Origin: Candidatus Omnitrophota bacterium
Lineage (GTDB): Bacteria > Omnitrophota > Gorgyraeia > Duberdicusellales > 4484-171
DNA: 48,527 nucleotides
Assembly: GCA_028692655.1 (NCBI GenBank)
Contig: JAQUWY010000011.1
Coordinates: 1-48,527, forward strand
Direction of reading: 5' to 3'
Shown in pieces: positions 32,446-40,501 of this stretch. Below the pieces are notes generated by a model. The model did not search any database. It saw nothing but the letters and a program-made list of their open reading frames with translations, and was not told where the DNA came from. Each line of letters opens with the position of its first letter. Within the stretch, counting starts at the first letter, position 1. The translations under genes and the position numbers were made by a program.

Positions 32446-32985
32446 TTGAGCTTCAAAAAAATTTTCTTAATATTTGCCATTCTATTCATTCTTTCAGAGT
32501 CCTTTTACTTCCGGCAGGTCCAGGCTTACCGGGGGGCGAATTTGTATGATTCAGGAAGGCAGGCTGCCCGCAGAGGAGATTATGATTTCGCTTTTATGTA
32601 TTTTCAGGAATTTTTGCGTCGTAAGCCCCAATCAAAATCAGCCCAAGATGCGTTTTTTAGCTTGGGGGAATATTATTTTAAAATCAAGGATTATGCTGAT
32701 TCATCAAAGATTTTTATCCGTTTTATTCGGCAGCACCCCCAATCCAAAGCTAAGATTTTTGCTTTAGCCTACCTTCTGGAGATTTCCCGGCTTAGAGAAG
32801 ACAGTTTTGCGGTAACAGCTTTTGAAAAGGAAATAGCTATTTCTAAACAGCTCAACCTTCTTTTTAGTGATTGTAAAAAAAGCTTTTATAAGTCGGCTTT
32901 AATGGAAGATTATAAAGCCTTGTTTTATATCGACAAAATTCAGATCTACATAAATGGGGAACTCTTTACACAAGTTTCATATTAG
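32446..32985 (+). CDS. Exported TPR-type repeat protein
   Basis: A 179-residue protein beginning with TTG 32446 about 10 nt after GGGAGG. Signal peptide at 1-27 (IFLIFAILFILSESFYFRQVQA). Residues about 30-120 hold tetratricopeptide-like repeats of the BamD/YbgF style: YDSGRQAARRGDYDFAFMYFQEFLRRKPQSKSAQDAFFSLGEYYFKIKDYADSSKIFIRFIRQHPQSK. Such proteins scaffold envelope complexes. It overlaps the AsmA-like gene by 32 nt, so the two are coupled and may work together at the envelope. No lipobox was found. Confidence 0.7.
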   Translation: MSFKKIFLIFAILFILSESFYFRQVQAYRGANLYDSGRQAARRGDYDFAFMYFQEFLRRKPQSKSAQDAFFSLGEYYFKIKDYADSSKIFIRFIRQHPQSKAKIFALAYLLEISRLREDSFAVTAFEKEIAISKQLNLLFSDCKKSFYKSALMEDYKALFYIDKIQIYINGELFTQVSY

Positions 32986-34957
32986 GCCCGTAAATCTCAT
33001 AGCCGCTGCCGGAGTGATCCTGGTTGTTTTCATTCTGCTTATACCCAACATTTTCTTTCTCACAGTTAAAAATGCTTTTGAAGAAACGGTTGGCGGTAGC
33101 ATTGACAAAAAAGTGTCCATTGGAAGCGTTTATTACTACTTCCCTAATATTGTTATAGCGAGAAATATTTTTGTTTTTGATAGAGGGCCCAAGGGCTTAG
33201 AAGAATTGCTGCATGTAAAGAAAGTCAGCCTGGTTTTTTCGTTGGGTAAGTTGATAAAAGAAAAAAAGTTCATTATCAGTAAAATATACCTGCAAGATGC
33301 AACGCCTGATTATGAGCGCAGTAGGGATTTTTTGTATTCTAATTTAGATAGAATAAAAGCATTTCTATTGGGTTTGCCGGAAGCGGATTCTTTTAGTTTA
33401 AGCATAAAAAATGTTTCATTGGCAGTTCAGGAACCGCTGAATTATATGCAAAGGCTGCTGCTCGATTTTGATTTAACTATTAGGAAAAAATCATTTAATC
33501 TTAAATCTTCTTTTTGTTTTGCAAGCCAGAATGGTTTAAAAAAGGGGCAAAAGAGTGTTCAGAGTAGATTTTACCTGGATAGCCGTATTTCTGGGAATTT
33601 ACTTGAAGATGGCCTGGCTCTGGATAACTTAGAACTAAAAACTGGTTCTACGTACGCTAAAATGTGGGGAAGTCTTAGGGCTGGCGCTCTTTCTCTCAAC
33701 GGTTTTTTTACTTTAAAAGACTTTTTTAAATATAAAGATTCTTCTCAAAAAGAAAAGCGTTTATCGGAATTTGCAAACAAATTTATCAGTCTATTCAGGA
33801 AGCCGGATTTCATTCCGGAGCTTTCGCCCTTAGATTTGAATATTTACGACTTTCGCTGCAAGGCTGAATTTGAGAATAAAAGCATAAGATTGGAAAATTT
33901 GGGGTTTTCTTTAAAAAACATTCCTTTTACTGTGTCAGGGGATATAGATTTTTCACAATCTCTGAGGCTGAATGCAGTCCTGGAATCATTAGTCTCAGTT
34001 CGGGAGGGAAAAAATCGGCCTTATGTCTGTTTGGTAAAAGGGATATTTGAACCCGAAGGTTTTGACGGCAGCTTGGTTTTTAAGTTCATAGACAGCCAAC
34101 AAGATCTTTTTAATATCGAGGCCAAGGGGGTTAGTTTACAGCTAACTACAGCTGGAAGAATTAACCTGAAAATAAAAGATTCCAGTTTTATCCACCGGGG
34201 ATATGAGGATTTGTATATTGTTGTGTTTAGCGGCAGCAATCTGCTTTTTGACTCCAGCGATGAAAGATTTTTACTGCTGGAATTTTCTTCCGGTATCTAT
34301 GATGGGCTAATGACAGGTAAGGCTTACCTGGAAATGGGCAGGACACCGCTGAATTATTTTTTTACCGCTAAATTTGGGGGTATTGATTGTGTCAATCTTG
34401 TTTCGCTTGACGAATATCTTTCAAAAGTAAAAGGGAAGATTTTTGGGCGTCTTTTCTGTCGCAGCCTTCCGGGTTTTAAGGCTTCGGGAACCGTAGACAT
34501 TCGGGACGGGTCATTGGATGATTTTGATTTTTTTTGCTGGTTGGCAGATTTTTTCAAGATTTCTTCTCTTAAGAAAGTGGAGTTTGATAACTTGAAGGCG
34601 GATTTTTTGTTGGAACAGGGAACCTCCCAGTTAAGTAATTTGAAGCTTGCAGCTGCTGACCTTGCCTTAAGAGGCGACTTCAGTATTATGGACAATGGCC
34701 TTGTGTCTAGTTTGATATCTATAGGTTTATCCAGCCGGACACTTGAGGAATCTCCTCGGTTTAAAGCTTTAACTAGATTATTAGGCGAAGGGTTTTCTTC
34801 TTTAGACTTTGATTTTCAGCTTTCCGGTCCTTTTCAGAAAATGAATTTCAAATGGCTTGATTCCTATTTTAAAAAACGCCTCCAAGACACTATACCGGAT
34901 TTTATAGAGAGAGGTATCGAACGCCAGATAGACCTGATAGCTGAATCAAAACCTTAA
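32954..34957 (+). CDS. AsmA-like envelope protein
   Basis: A 667-residue protein with a single N-terminal membrane helix (about 13-37) and a long periplasmic beta-rich body. The pattern just after the helix (KKVSIGSVYYYFPNIVIARNIFVFD...) and the C-terminal part (GRLFCRSLPGFKASGTVDIRDGSLDDFDFFCWLADFFKISSLKKVEFDNLKADFLLEQG, then LALRGDFSIMDNGLVSS) match the layout of AsmA/YhdP-type proteins. In that superfamily, the related YhdP and TamB proteins move phospholipids between membranes as long grooved bridges. Residues from about 640 end in amphipathic helices. The start overlaps the upstream TPR-like gene. Exact family placement is by pattern only. Confidence 0.75.
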   Translation: MGNSLHKFHIRPVNLIAAAGVILVVFILLIPNIFFLTVKNAFEETVGGSIDKKVSIGSVYYYFPNIVIARNIFVFDRGPKGLEELLHVKKVSLVFSLGKLIKEKKFIISKIYLQDATPDYERSRDFLYSNLDRIKAFLLGLPEADSFSLSIKNVSLAVQEPLNYMQRLLLDFDLTIRKKSFNLKSSFCFASQNGLKKGQKSVQSRFYLDSRISGNLLEDGLALDNLELKTGSTYAKMWGSLRAGALSLNGFFTLKDFFKYKDSSQKEKRLSEFANKFISLFRKPDFIPELSPLDLNIYDFRCKAEFENKSIRLENLGFSLKNIPFTVSGDIDFSQSLRLNAVLESLVSVREGKNRPYVCLVKGIFEPEGFDGSLVFKFIDSQQDLFNIEAKGVSLQLTTAGRINLKIKDSSFIHRGYEDLYIVVFSGSNLLFDSSDERFLLLEFSSGIYDGLMTGKAYLEMGRTPLNYFFTAKFGGIDCVNLVSLDEYLSKVKGKIFGRLFCRSLPGFKASGTVDIRDGSLDDFDFFCWLADFFKISSLKKVEFDNLKADFLLEQGTSQLSNLKLAAADLALRGDFSIMDNGLVSSLISIGLSSRTLEESPRFKALTRLLGEGFSSLDFDFQLSGPFQKMNFKWLDSYFKKRLQDTIPDFIERGIERQIDLIAESKP

Positions 34958-34998
34958 GAAGGCGGTAGCGCTTTTTTGGCTGTAGTCTTTGTATCCGC

Positions 34999-35027
34999 TC
35001 GACTTAAAAGCATCTTTCTGGTATAAT
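34999..35027 (+). promoter_or_regulatory. Extended -10 promoter of the zinc-ribbon gene
   Basis: TCGACT (34999-35004), 17-nt spacer and TATAAT (35022-35027) preceded by TGG. The start near 35034 gives a leader of about 85 nt before ATG 35118. Confidence 0.6.
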
Positions 35028-35117
35028 CCCTTTTAGCGAAATAGATTTAAGGAAACAGGGTAATTTTTTGTAAAGTTTGGTAAGTTAACGTAAAGGCATG
35101 TAACAAGGAGTATTTTT

Positions 35118-35462
35118 ATGGAACGCTGTAAAATTTGCAAAGTCCCTTTAAGCGGTGTTTTAGGCAAGGTGGCAAAAGTCTTATTCAGGGTTAAGCCTTC
35201 CGACAAGGAGGGTTCTGTATGTAATAAGTGCTTGGAGAAAAAATCTAACAAAAAAACTTCAAAGCTTTCCCAATCAGGGACTTATCAATGCCAAATATGC
35301 GGCAGGATGATTCATAAGGAGCATTCTCTTGAGCATGTTAAAGCTGAAGAGTATATTATTAACCTTATAAGGAAGGATCACGTTGATTGGCGGCATAAAG
35401 AACCTACTTGCCAGGAGTGTCTGGAATATTATCGAAAGTTAGTAAAAGAAAACGAAATCTAG
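35118..35462 (+). CDS. Small double zinc-ribbon protein
   Basis: A 114-residue soluble protein with four CxxC knuckles: Cys4/Cys7, Cys35/Cys38, Cys58/Cys61 and Cys98/Cys101. His66, His69 and His73 lie between the last two. This suggests two structural zinc sites joined by a basic linker (KKSNKKTSK, 41-49). No catalytic motif is seen, so a nucleic-acid or protein adaptor role is possible but unproven. Strong ribosome binding site (AAGGAG) and its own extended -10 promoter. It stands 33 bp before the aldolase gene. No named family was recognised. Confidence 0.7.
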   Translation: MERCKICKVPLSGVLGKVAKVLFRVKPSDKEGSVCNKCLEKKSNKKTSKLSQSGTYQCQICGRMIHKEHSLEHVKAEEYIINLIRKDHVDWRHKEPTCQECLEYYRKLVKENEI

Positions 35463-35495
35463 TTTCTATATTAACTAGCGTCTTTAGGAGGAATT

Positions 35496-36446
35496 ATGTA
35501 TAGAGAGCAAATCAAAGTCTTAGACTGCACTGTTAGAGATGGAGGCCTGATCAATAACCACAATTTTGACCAGCGTTTTGTCAGGGAAGTTTATAAGGCG
35601 GTATCAGCTTCCGGCGTAGATTATATGGAAATCGGCTATAAAAATTCCAAGAGTCTTTTTTCTTCAAAGGAATTCGGATTGTGGAAATTTTGTGATGACG
35701 ATGTAATACGGAAAATCACCGAAGGGATAGAGTCGTCAACTAAGATAGCGGTGATGGTTGATGTTGGGAGAGTTGACCTTGATGATGTTAAGCCCGCTTC
35801 TGAGAGCCCTGTTGATATGATAAGGGTGGCTAGTTACGTTAAGGATATCGATAAGGCCATTTTTATGGCTAACCATTTTTTTGACAAAGGATATGAAACC
35901 ACTATAAATATTATGGCTATTTCTCGGGATCAAGGCACAGAGCTTGAAGAGGCCCTGCATCAGATAGAACAGGAAGCAAAAGTAGGAGCTGTTTACATTG
36001 TGGACAGCTTCGGGGCTTTGTACCAAGAGACTACAGAGCACCTGGTTAAGCTGTTCAAAAAGATACTTAAAACAAAAGAGGTTGGTTTTCACGGGCATAA
36101 CAATCAACAGCTTGCTTTTGGCAATACTATAGAAGCTATTATTCATGATGCTAATTATATGGATGGTACGGTTTACGGAATAGGTCGGGCCGCCGGCAAC
36201 TGTCCTTTAGAGCTTCTGATAGGTTTTCTTAAAAATCCCAAGTTTGACATACGCCCAATTTTAGATTTGATATCAAATGAATTAGTGCCTTTGCGTAATA
36301 AAATAGAGTGGGGGTATATAATTCCGTATGCGATATCCGGTATGATGAATGAACATCCTCGTTTGGCAATGGCATTGCGCCAGAGCGCTGGAAAAGAAAA
36401 CTACCGTGAATTTTACGAAAGTCTGATGAATCCCGAGTTAGATTGA
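35496..36446 (+). CDS. HMGL-like aldolase (4-hydroxy-2-oxovalerate aldolase type)
   Basis: A 316-residue TIM-barrel enzyme of the DRE-TIM/HMG-CoA-lyase-like superfamily. The name-giving motif appears as LDCTVRDGG (9-17), with the Arg and Asp that bind substrate and metal. VDSFGALY (169-176) and GFHGHNN (197-203, two metal-binding His) complete the site. The family cleaves or forms C-C bonds next to a carboxylate or ketone, commonly with pyruvate as product. The alpha-isopropylmalate regulatory domain is absent, so LeuA or CimA function is unlikely. Good ribosome binding site (AGGAGG). The next gene is a KDPG-type aldolase, suggesting a shared oxo-acid pathway. Confidence 0.78.
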   Translation: MYREQIKVLDCTVRDGGLINNHNFDQRFVREVYKAVSASGVDYMEIGYKNSKSLFSSKEFGLWKFCDDDVIRKITEGIESSTKIAVMVDVGRVDLDDVKPASESPVDMIRVASYVKDIDKAIFMANHFFDKGYETTINIMAISRDQGTELEEALHQIEQEAKVGAVYIVDSFGALYQETTEHLVKLFKKILKTKEVGFHGHNNQQLAFGNTIEAIIHDANYMDGTVYGIGRAAGNCPLELLIGFLKNPKFDIRPILDLISNELVPLRNKIEWGYIIPYAISGMMNEHPRLAMALRQSAGKENYREFYESLMNPELD

Positions 36447-36487
36447 TATAATACAAAGTATTTCACAATCAAGAGGGAATAACCAGT

Positions 36488-37108
36488 ATGACCGGATTTA
36501 AAGAATTACCTCTTTTGGGGATACTTAGAGGGGTTGATAAGGCGGATGCTGAGCCTTTGGCGGGGGTTATGGCTGCCTCAGGTCTTAGGGCGGTAGAGGC
36601 TACCATGAACACTGAAGGCGCCTGCGGTTTGATAGAAACTCTTACTAAATTCAGCCAAGGGAATTTTGCCGTAGGTGCGGGCACTGTTATGGATTTGGAA
36701 CAGGCCAAAAAAGCCTTTAATGCCGGAGCCAGATTTATGGTTTCTCCGGTGTTGATTCCGGAAGTCGTAGAGTTTTGTCATGAGAATTCTCTTTGTGTGT
36801 TTCCGGGAGCCTTTAGTCCCCAGGAGATATATAAAGCTTGGAGTTTCAAGCCTTCAATGGTAAAAGTATTCCCGGCTAAATTTTTCGGCCCGGATTACAT
36901 AAAAGAAATCAAGGGGCCACTTGATAATATTAAATTACTTGCTTGTGGAGGGGTTACACCCGGCAATATAGCCGAATTTTTTATTAAAGGAGCTGATGCC
37001 GTGGCTTTCGGAGCGAGTATTTTTAAGAAAGAGTGGCTCAAAGCCAAAAAGTTTTCCTTAATTGAGAAAGAGATAAAAAAACTTATTAATGCTTTTCAAA
37101 ACAGATAG
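36488..37108 (+). CDS. KDPG/KHG aldolase family protein
   Basis: A 206-residue class I aldolase like Eda, which splits 2-keto-3-deoxy-6-phosphogluconate or 4-hydroxy-2-oxoglutarate into pyruvate and an aldehyde through a Schiff base. LLGILRG (9-15), AVEATMNTEGA (near 35-45, catalytic Glu), GAGTVMD and the Lys-containing MVKVFPAKFFGPDYIK (near 119-134) are as expected, and the phosphate-binding LLACGGVTPGNIAEF and ADAVAFGASIF segments are present. The substitution of the usual R-T after the Glu by N-T suggests a substrate different from the E. coli enzyme. Located 41 bp after the HMGL-like aldolase. Confidence 0.82.
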   Translation: MTGFKELPLLGILRGVDKADAEPLAGVMAASGLRAVEATMNTEGACGLIETLTKFSQGNFAVGAGTVMDLEQAKKAFNAGARFMVSPVLIPEVVEFCHENSLCVFPGAFSPQEIYKAWSFKPSMVKVFPAKFFGPDYIKEIKGPLDNIKLLACGGVTPGNIAEFFIKGADAVAFGASIFKKEWLKAKKFSLIEKEIKKLINAFQNR

Positions 37109-37153
37109 GCATTACGCGAAATATAACACACGATATACGAAATACGAAAAGCA
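37109..37153. repeat. ACGAAATA word tract before the BI-1 gene
   Basis: Degenerate copies of an ACGAAATA/ACGATATA word fill most of the 59-bp gap between the aldolase and the BI-1 gene. The AAAGGAGG ribosome binding site follows directly. Confidence 0.5.
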
Positions 37154-37167
37154 AAGGAGGAAATCTT

Positions 37168-37893
37168 ATGATGCGTTCGGGCAATCCTGCCTTAGGAAAT
37201 AATATTTTTTCTGGTTTGAGTTCATCTGATTCATCAAACGTTATGACTATACAGGGCACGGTTAATAAGACTTTTATCTTGTTGATTTTAGCTTTTTTTA
37301 GTGCATCCTGGGCTTGGGCAAACCCCTCCAGGGTTGTTCCCTTTATCTGGCTTGCGGCAATAGCCGGCTTCATTATCGCCATGGTAACAGTTTTTAAAAA
37401 AGAATGGTCTCCTGTAACTAGTCCGGTTTACGCCCTTTTGGAAGGGGTTTTCTTGGGGGCGATTTCAGCGCTTTTTGAAAAAAGTTATCCGGGTATCGTA
37501 ATGCAGGCGGTAGGTTTGACTTTTGGCGTTCTTTTTTGTCTTCTGGCAATTTATAAATCCGGAATAATAAAAGTTACCGACAATTTTAAGCTGGGTGTAG
37601 TTGCTGCTACAGGCGGGATTGCTCTTTTGTACCTGGTAAGCATAATAGCCGGATTTTTTGGCGTTAGTTTTTCTTTTATCCATGAAGGAGGGGTTTTGGG
37701 GATAGGTTTCAGCCTGTTCGTAGTGGTTATTGCCTCGCTCAATCTTGTGCTCGATTTTGATTTTATAGAAAAAGGTTCTCAAAGGCATATTCCTAAATAT
37801 ATGGAATGGTATGGAGCTTTTGGGCTGATGGTTACTTTGGTCTGGCTGTACCTTGAAATTTTAAGGCTTTTGGCGAAATTACAAAGAAGATAG
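37168..37893 (+). CDS. Bax inhibitor-1/YccA family membrane protein
   Basis: A 241-residue integral membrane protein with seven predicted helices between residues 35 and 235 and a polar N-terminus (1-30). ASWAWANPSRVVPFIWLAAIAGF, YALLEGVFLGAISALFEKSYPGIV and the C-terminal ASLNLVLDFDFIEKGSQRHIPKYMEWYGAFGLMVTLVWLYLEILRLL segments are characteristic of the bacterial BI-1 subgroup. The two Asp in DFDF near the last helices are the pH-sensing pair known from BsYetJ-type calcium leak channels. Its role in bacteria is commonly taken as calcium or membrane-protein homeostasis. AAAGGAGG ribosome binding site. Confidence 0.88.
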   Translation: MMRSGNPALGNNIFSGLSSSDSSNVMTIQGTVNKTFILLILAFFSASWAWANPSRVVPFIWLAAIAGFIIAMVTVFKKEWSPVTSPVYALLEGVFLGAISALFEKSYPGIVMQAVGLTFGVLFCLLAIYKSGIIKVTDNFKLGVVAATGGIALLYLVSIIAGFFGVSFSFIHEGGVLGIGFSLFVVVIASLNLVLDFDFIEKGSQRHIPKYMEWYGAFGLMVTLVWLYLEILRLLAKLQRR

Positions 37894-37907
37894 AGTTTTT
37901 AAAAATT

Positions 37908-38270
37908 ATGAAAGAACGCCGTCAACACATCAGGATAAATGATTCTCTAAAGGTAAGCTATCAGGTTATAAAAAGTTTCCGTCTTGTTGTCACCCAATCT
38001 AAAGATGTTTCTGAGGGGGGCATAAGCTTGCCGATTTTACAGCGGCTTTCCCCCGGCATGGTCATAGACTTGGAGATTTATTTATCTGACTCACAAAAGC
38101 CCATTAAAGCTACCGGTGAAATTATGTGGTTAAAAGAGATAAAGGACCTTAAATTTCCTTATATGGTTGGTATAAAGTTTTTAAAGATAGACTCTGCATC
38201 GTTAAATAGGATACGCACTTACGTGCTTAAAAAGCTTAATAAAGAAAAAGAAGTTGGCTGGATTGAATGA
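37908..38270 (+). CDS. PilZ-domain c-di-GMP-binding protein
   Basis: A 120-residue single-domain protein. The two binding motifs of PilZ are present: RRQHIR (4-9, RxxxR) and DVSEGGIS (33-40, D/N-x-S-x-x-G). The rest folds as a six-stranded barrel (ATGEIMWLKEIKDLKFPYMVGIKFLKI). PilZ proteins turn c-di-GMP level into changes of motility, polymer export or gene control. It begins 14 bp after the BI-1 gene and lacks any second domain, so it would act as an adaptor. Its partner is not evident. Confidence 0.85.
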   Translation: MKERRQHIRINDSLKVSYQVIKSFRLVVTQSKDVSEGGISLPILQRLSPGMVIDLEIYLSDSQKPIKATGEIMWLKEIKDLKFPYMVGIKFLKIDSASLNRIRTYVLKKLNKEKEVGWIE

Positions 38271-38286
38271 TTTTTAGGAGTTGATA

Positions 38287-38646
38287 GTGTGGGTAAGAGA
38301 AAGAGATGAGTGCAGGAAATTTGAATCCGGAGACGGCTGTTCTCTTGTAGAGTTTATCCATCCTGCAAAAGACGTTCTTAAAGTAGGTTACAGTTTGGCA
38401 CAAGCCTGCCTTTTGCCTTTTGCTGCCAGCAAACCTCACATTCTAAAGTCTTCCGAAACTTATTATATTATCAGTGGCAGAGGGCTTATGCATATTGATG
38501 GTAAAGAACGGAGGGTTTTCGAAGGTTGTGTCGTGCATATCAAGCCTGATTCTCTGCAATATATCAAGAACACAGAGTCTGAGGAACTGCGGTTTTTGTG
38601 TATAGTAGAACCGGCCTGGAGGCCGGAAGACGAGAAGATTCTTTGA
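38287..38646 (+). CDS. Single-domain cupin protein
   Basis: A 119-residue small beta-barrel protein. SKPHILKSSETYYIISGRGLMHIDG (around residues 48-72) and the later HIKPDSLQYIKNT segment correspond to cupin motifs 1 and 2, with His, Glu and His as plausible metal ligands. GTG 38287 is preferred: AGGAG sits six bases upstream, whereas the TTG at 38281 directly abuts it. Such small cupins are often sugar isomerases or dioxygenase-like binding proteins; no substrate can be named. Nudix and deaminase genes follow. Confidence 0.75.
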   Translation: MWVRERDECRKFESGDGCSLVEFIHPAKDVLKVGYSLAQACLLPFAASKPHILKSSETYYIISGRGLMHIDGKERRVFEGCVVHIKPDSLQYIKNTESEELRFLCIVEPAWRPEDEKIL

Positions 38647-38685
38647 CTGTCTTAACAAATAATTCGAAAAGTTTTCCTGAAAAAT

Positions 38686-39195
38686 ATGACTAAAATAAAA
38701 GTCCATTTTAAGGGTTCCCTTATCAGGCTTTTGACCCGCAGCGTAAAACTTCCTAATGGATACAAAGTTAATTTAGAAATCGTAAAGCATCCTGGAGCGG
38801 CCCTGGTTGTCCCTTTTTTAAACGCAGATACGCTTCTGATTCTTAAGCAATATCGGCCGGTAGTGGGAGGTTATCTGTATGAGTTTCCGGCAGGAACTTT
38901 GGAAAGAGAAGAAAAACCTGTTTCTTGCGCCAGAAGGGAACTTAGAGAAGAAACGGGGTATTCTGCCGGAAAATTATTAAAACTCGGAACAATACTGCCT
39001 TTGCCAGGGTATTCTACCGAGGAGATAACGATTTATAAGGCTACTGATTTGAAAAAAAATGATACTAATATTCAGAAAGATGAAATCATCAAACCATTAA
39101 TCGTCAAGAAGGAAGAAATACTCAAGATGTTCAAAAAAGGAAAAATAATAGATGCTAAAACTATCTGTGCTTTAGCTTTATGCGGTCAGGTATAA
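38686..39195 (+). CDS. Nudix hydrolase (ADP-ribose pyrophosphatase-like)
   Basis: Hydrolyses a nucleoside diphosphate linked to another moiety. The 169-residue protein contains the full Nudix box, residues 69-91: G-x5-E-x7-REL-REET-G-Y is seen in GTLEREEKPVSCARRELREE followed by TGYSAG. The preceding VVGGYLYEFPAGTLE and the later LPGYSTEEITIY place it in the ADP-ribose pyrophosphatase (NudF/AdprP) group. The gene ends 4 bp before the deaminase gene, so the two are likely coupled in nucleotide clean-up. Confidence 0.88.
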   Translation: MTKIKVHFKGSLIRLLTRSVKLPNGYKVNLEIVKHPGAALVVPFLNADTLLILKQYRPVVGGYLYEFPAGTLEREEKPVSCARRELREETGYSAGKLLKLGTILPLPGYSTEEITIYKATDLKKNDTNIQKDEIIKPLIVKKEEILKMFKKGKIIDAKTICALALCGQV

Positions 39196-39199
39196 GATT

Positions 39200-39679
39200 A
39201 TGAATAAACCGATGGCGAAATATATGCTTTTAGCCATAAAAGAGGCCGAGAAAAACTACACGAAACTTGAAGGAGGCCCGTTCGGTGCATGCATAGTTAA
39301 GAAAGGGGGTAGTGTTATAGCGGTTTCCCGTAACACCGTACTCAAAAACGATGCTATCTGTCACGCTGAAATAAACGCTATACGCCTTGCTTCGAAGAAG
39401 CTGAAGACTTTTGACTTATCAAGCTGCATTATGTATTCTACTACTGAGCCTTGTCCTATGTGTTTTTCCGCCATACATTGGGCCAGGATAGATAAGATTA
39501 TCTACGGGGCCAGCATGGCTGATGCGAAAAAAGCCGGTTTCAATGAGCTGAGCATTACGGCAAAAAAGGTTAAATTGTTGGGCAAAAGCAGGGTGAAAAT
39601 CCAGGGTGGTTTTATGTCTGGCCAATGCCGCAAGCTCTTTACTGTATGGAAGGGGTTGCCACGTGCGTTTTACTATTAG
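39200..39679 (+). CDS. Nucleoside/guanine deaminase (CMP-dCMP deaminase fold)
   Basis: Zinc enzyme that removes an amino group from a base or nucleoside. The 159-residue protein has the zinc motifs CHAEINAI (54-61, catalytic Glu) and TTEPCPMCFSAIHWA (76-90, two Cys ligands). GGPFGACIV near residue 25-33 and the segment GFNELSITAKKV (about 113-124) resemble guanine deaminase GuaD, more than the tRNA adenosine deaminase TadA. It follows the Nudix gene closely, with ATG 39200 inside its ribosome binding region. Confidence 0.85.
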   Translation: MNKPMAKYMLLAIKEAEKNYTKLEGGPFGACIVKKGGSVIAVSRNTVLKNDAICHAEINAIRLASKKLKTFDLSSCIMYSTTEPCPMCFSAIHWARIDKIIYGASMADAKKAGFNELSITAKKVKLLGKSRVKIQGGFMSGQCRKLFTVWKGLPRAFYY

Positions 39680-39711
39680 CGATTTTAGACTAAAAAGAGA
39701 AGGGGGGTTTA

Positions 39712-40260
39712 ATGAACCGGGTTATGATATTTATTGATGCTGAATACGTTGTCCAAAAAATGAAAGATTTGCGTGGAGCCAGGAAAAGTATAAGACGCAA
39801 GGATATTCAATGGAAAAACATTATTAAGTGGATACTGGGAAAACGCAAACTTATACGCTGCTATTATTATTCCGCCGAATTTAATAAGACCGAGAATCCT
39901 CAGACATATCAAGAGCAACATGAATATCTTAAAGAATTAAAACTCAAAATACCTTATTTTACAATAAAGCTGGGCAGGCTTGTAAAAGTTAACCGCGAAT
40001 GGATGCAGAAAGGTTTAGATGTTAAGATTGCAGTAGATATGTTTGATAAAGCCGTCACTGACCAGTACGATACCGGTGTTCTTGTGTCGGGGGATTCAGA
40101 TTTTGCCGAAGTGATAAGCGAGATAAAAGAGCGCTATGGCAAACACATAGAACTTTGCACCTTTGACCGTTCTATCCACGAAGCGCTTTTGCTTGCTCCT
40201 GACAGGCACCTGGTTATAGATTCTCAAACCGGCAGAAGGTTTAATTTTTGGCATGAATAA
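39712..40260 (+). CDS. NYN-domain (LabA/DUF88) ribonuclease-like protein
   Basis: A 182-residue PIN-fold protein of the NYN group, likely to cut RNA. The acidic metal site is visible in IDAEYV (8-13), [11 protein letters not shown] (100-110) and [10 protein letters not shown] (126-135). The segment [17 protein letters not shown] also agrees with the N-terminal strand and helix of the fold. No C-terminal OST-HTH domain is present. Strong ribosome binding site (GGGGGG). Downstream are an inverted repeat and a short copy of the 8.7-kb repeat family. Confidence 0.85.
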   Translation: MNRVMIFIDAEYVVQKMKDLRGARKSIRRKDIQWKNIIKWILGKRKLIRCYYYSAEFNKTENPQTYQEQHEYLKELKLKIPYFTIKLGRLVKVNREWMQKGLDVKIAVDMFDKAVTDQYDTGVLVSGDSDFAEVISEIKERYGKHIELCTFDRSIHEALLLAPDRHLVIDSQTGRRFNFWHE

Positions 40261-40282
40261 GCGGCTCGTCGCCGTATAACCG

Positions 40283-40307
40283 GTTAACACAGTCCGATAG
40301 TGTTAAC
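40283..40307. promoter_or_regulatory. Perfect inverted repeat after the NYN gene
   Basis: GTTAACAC (40283-40290) and GTGTTAAC (40300-40307) are exact complements around a 9-nt spacer. The AT-rich stem without a following T run makes terminator function weak; an operator for crtI is possible, though it lies about 200 bp upstream of that gene. Confidence 0.4.
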
Positions 40308-40330
40308 TTAGCTTAATGATAGTGCATCTA

Positions 40331-40428
40331 GTTTGTAAAATTGTAGAGATGTGTTTACATATTTTGTGTAAAGGCGAACGGTATACGGTTACAGAGTAGG
40401 CTGTAAACATAACTTTCGAATAATACAT
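40331..40428. repeat. Intergenic repeat family, short copy
   Basis: Matches both ends of the element at 8737-8976 but lacks its 142-bp interior. The join GTATACGGTT-ACAGAGTAGG corresponds to a single copy of the ATACGG word that flanks the interior in the long copy. The ends contain TGTTTACA-like and TGTAAACA inverted sequences, so the short form can fold into a hairpin. It lies about 75 bp before crtI. Confidence 0.75.
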
Positions 40429-40501
40429 GTATTTTTAATGCCTTGGGCTTATGTTTAAACAGAGTATGAAATTGTAAGGGTGGAATAAAAGGAGGGGTAT
40501 T

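Noticed and set aside
34968-34980. Terminator after the AsmA-like gene
   Set aside because: GCG-GTAG-CGC followed by T residues gives a three-pair stem only, too weak to call.
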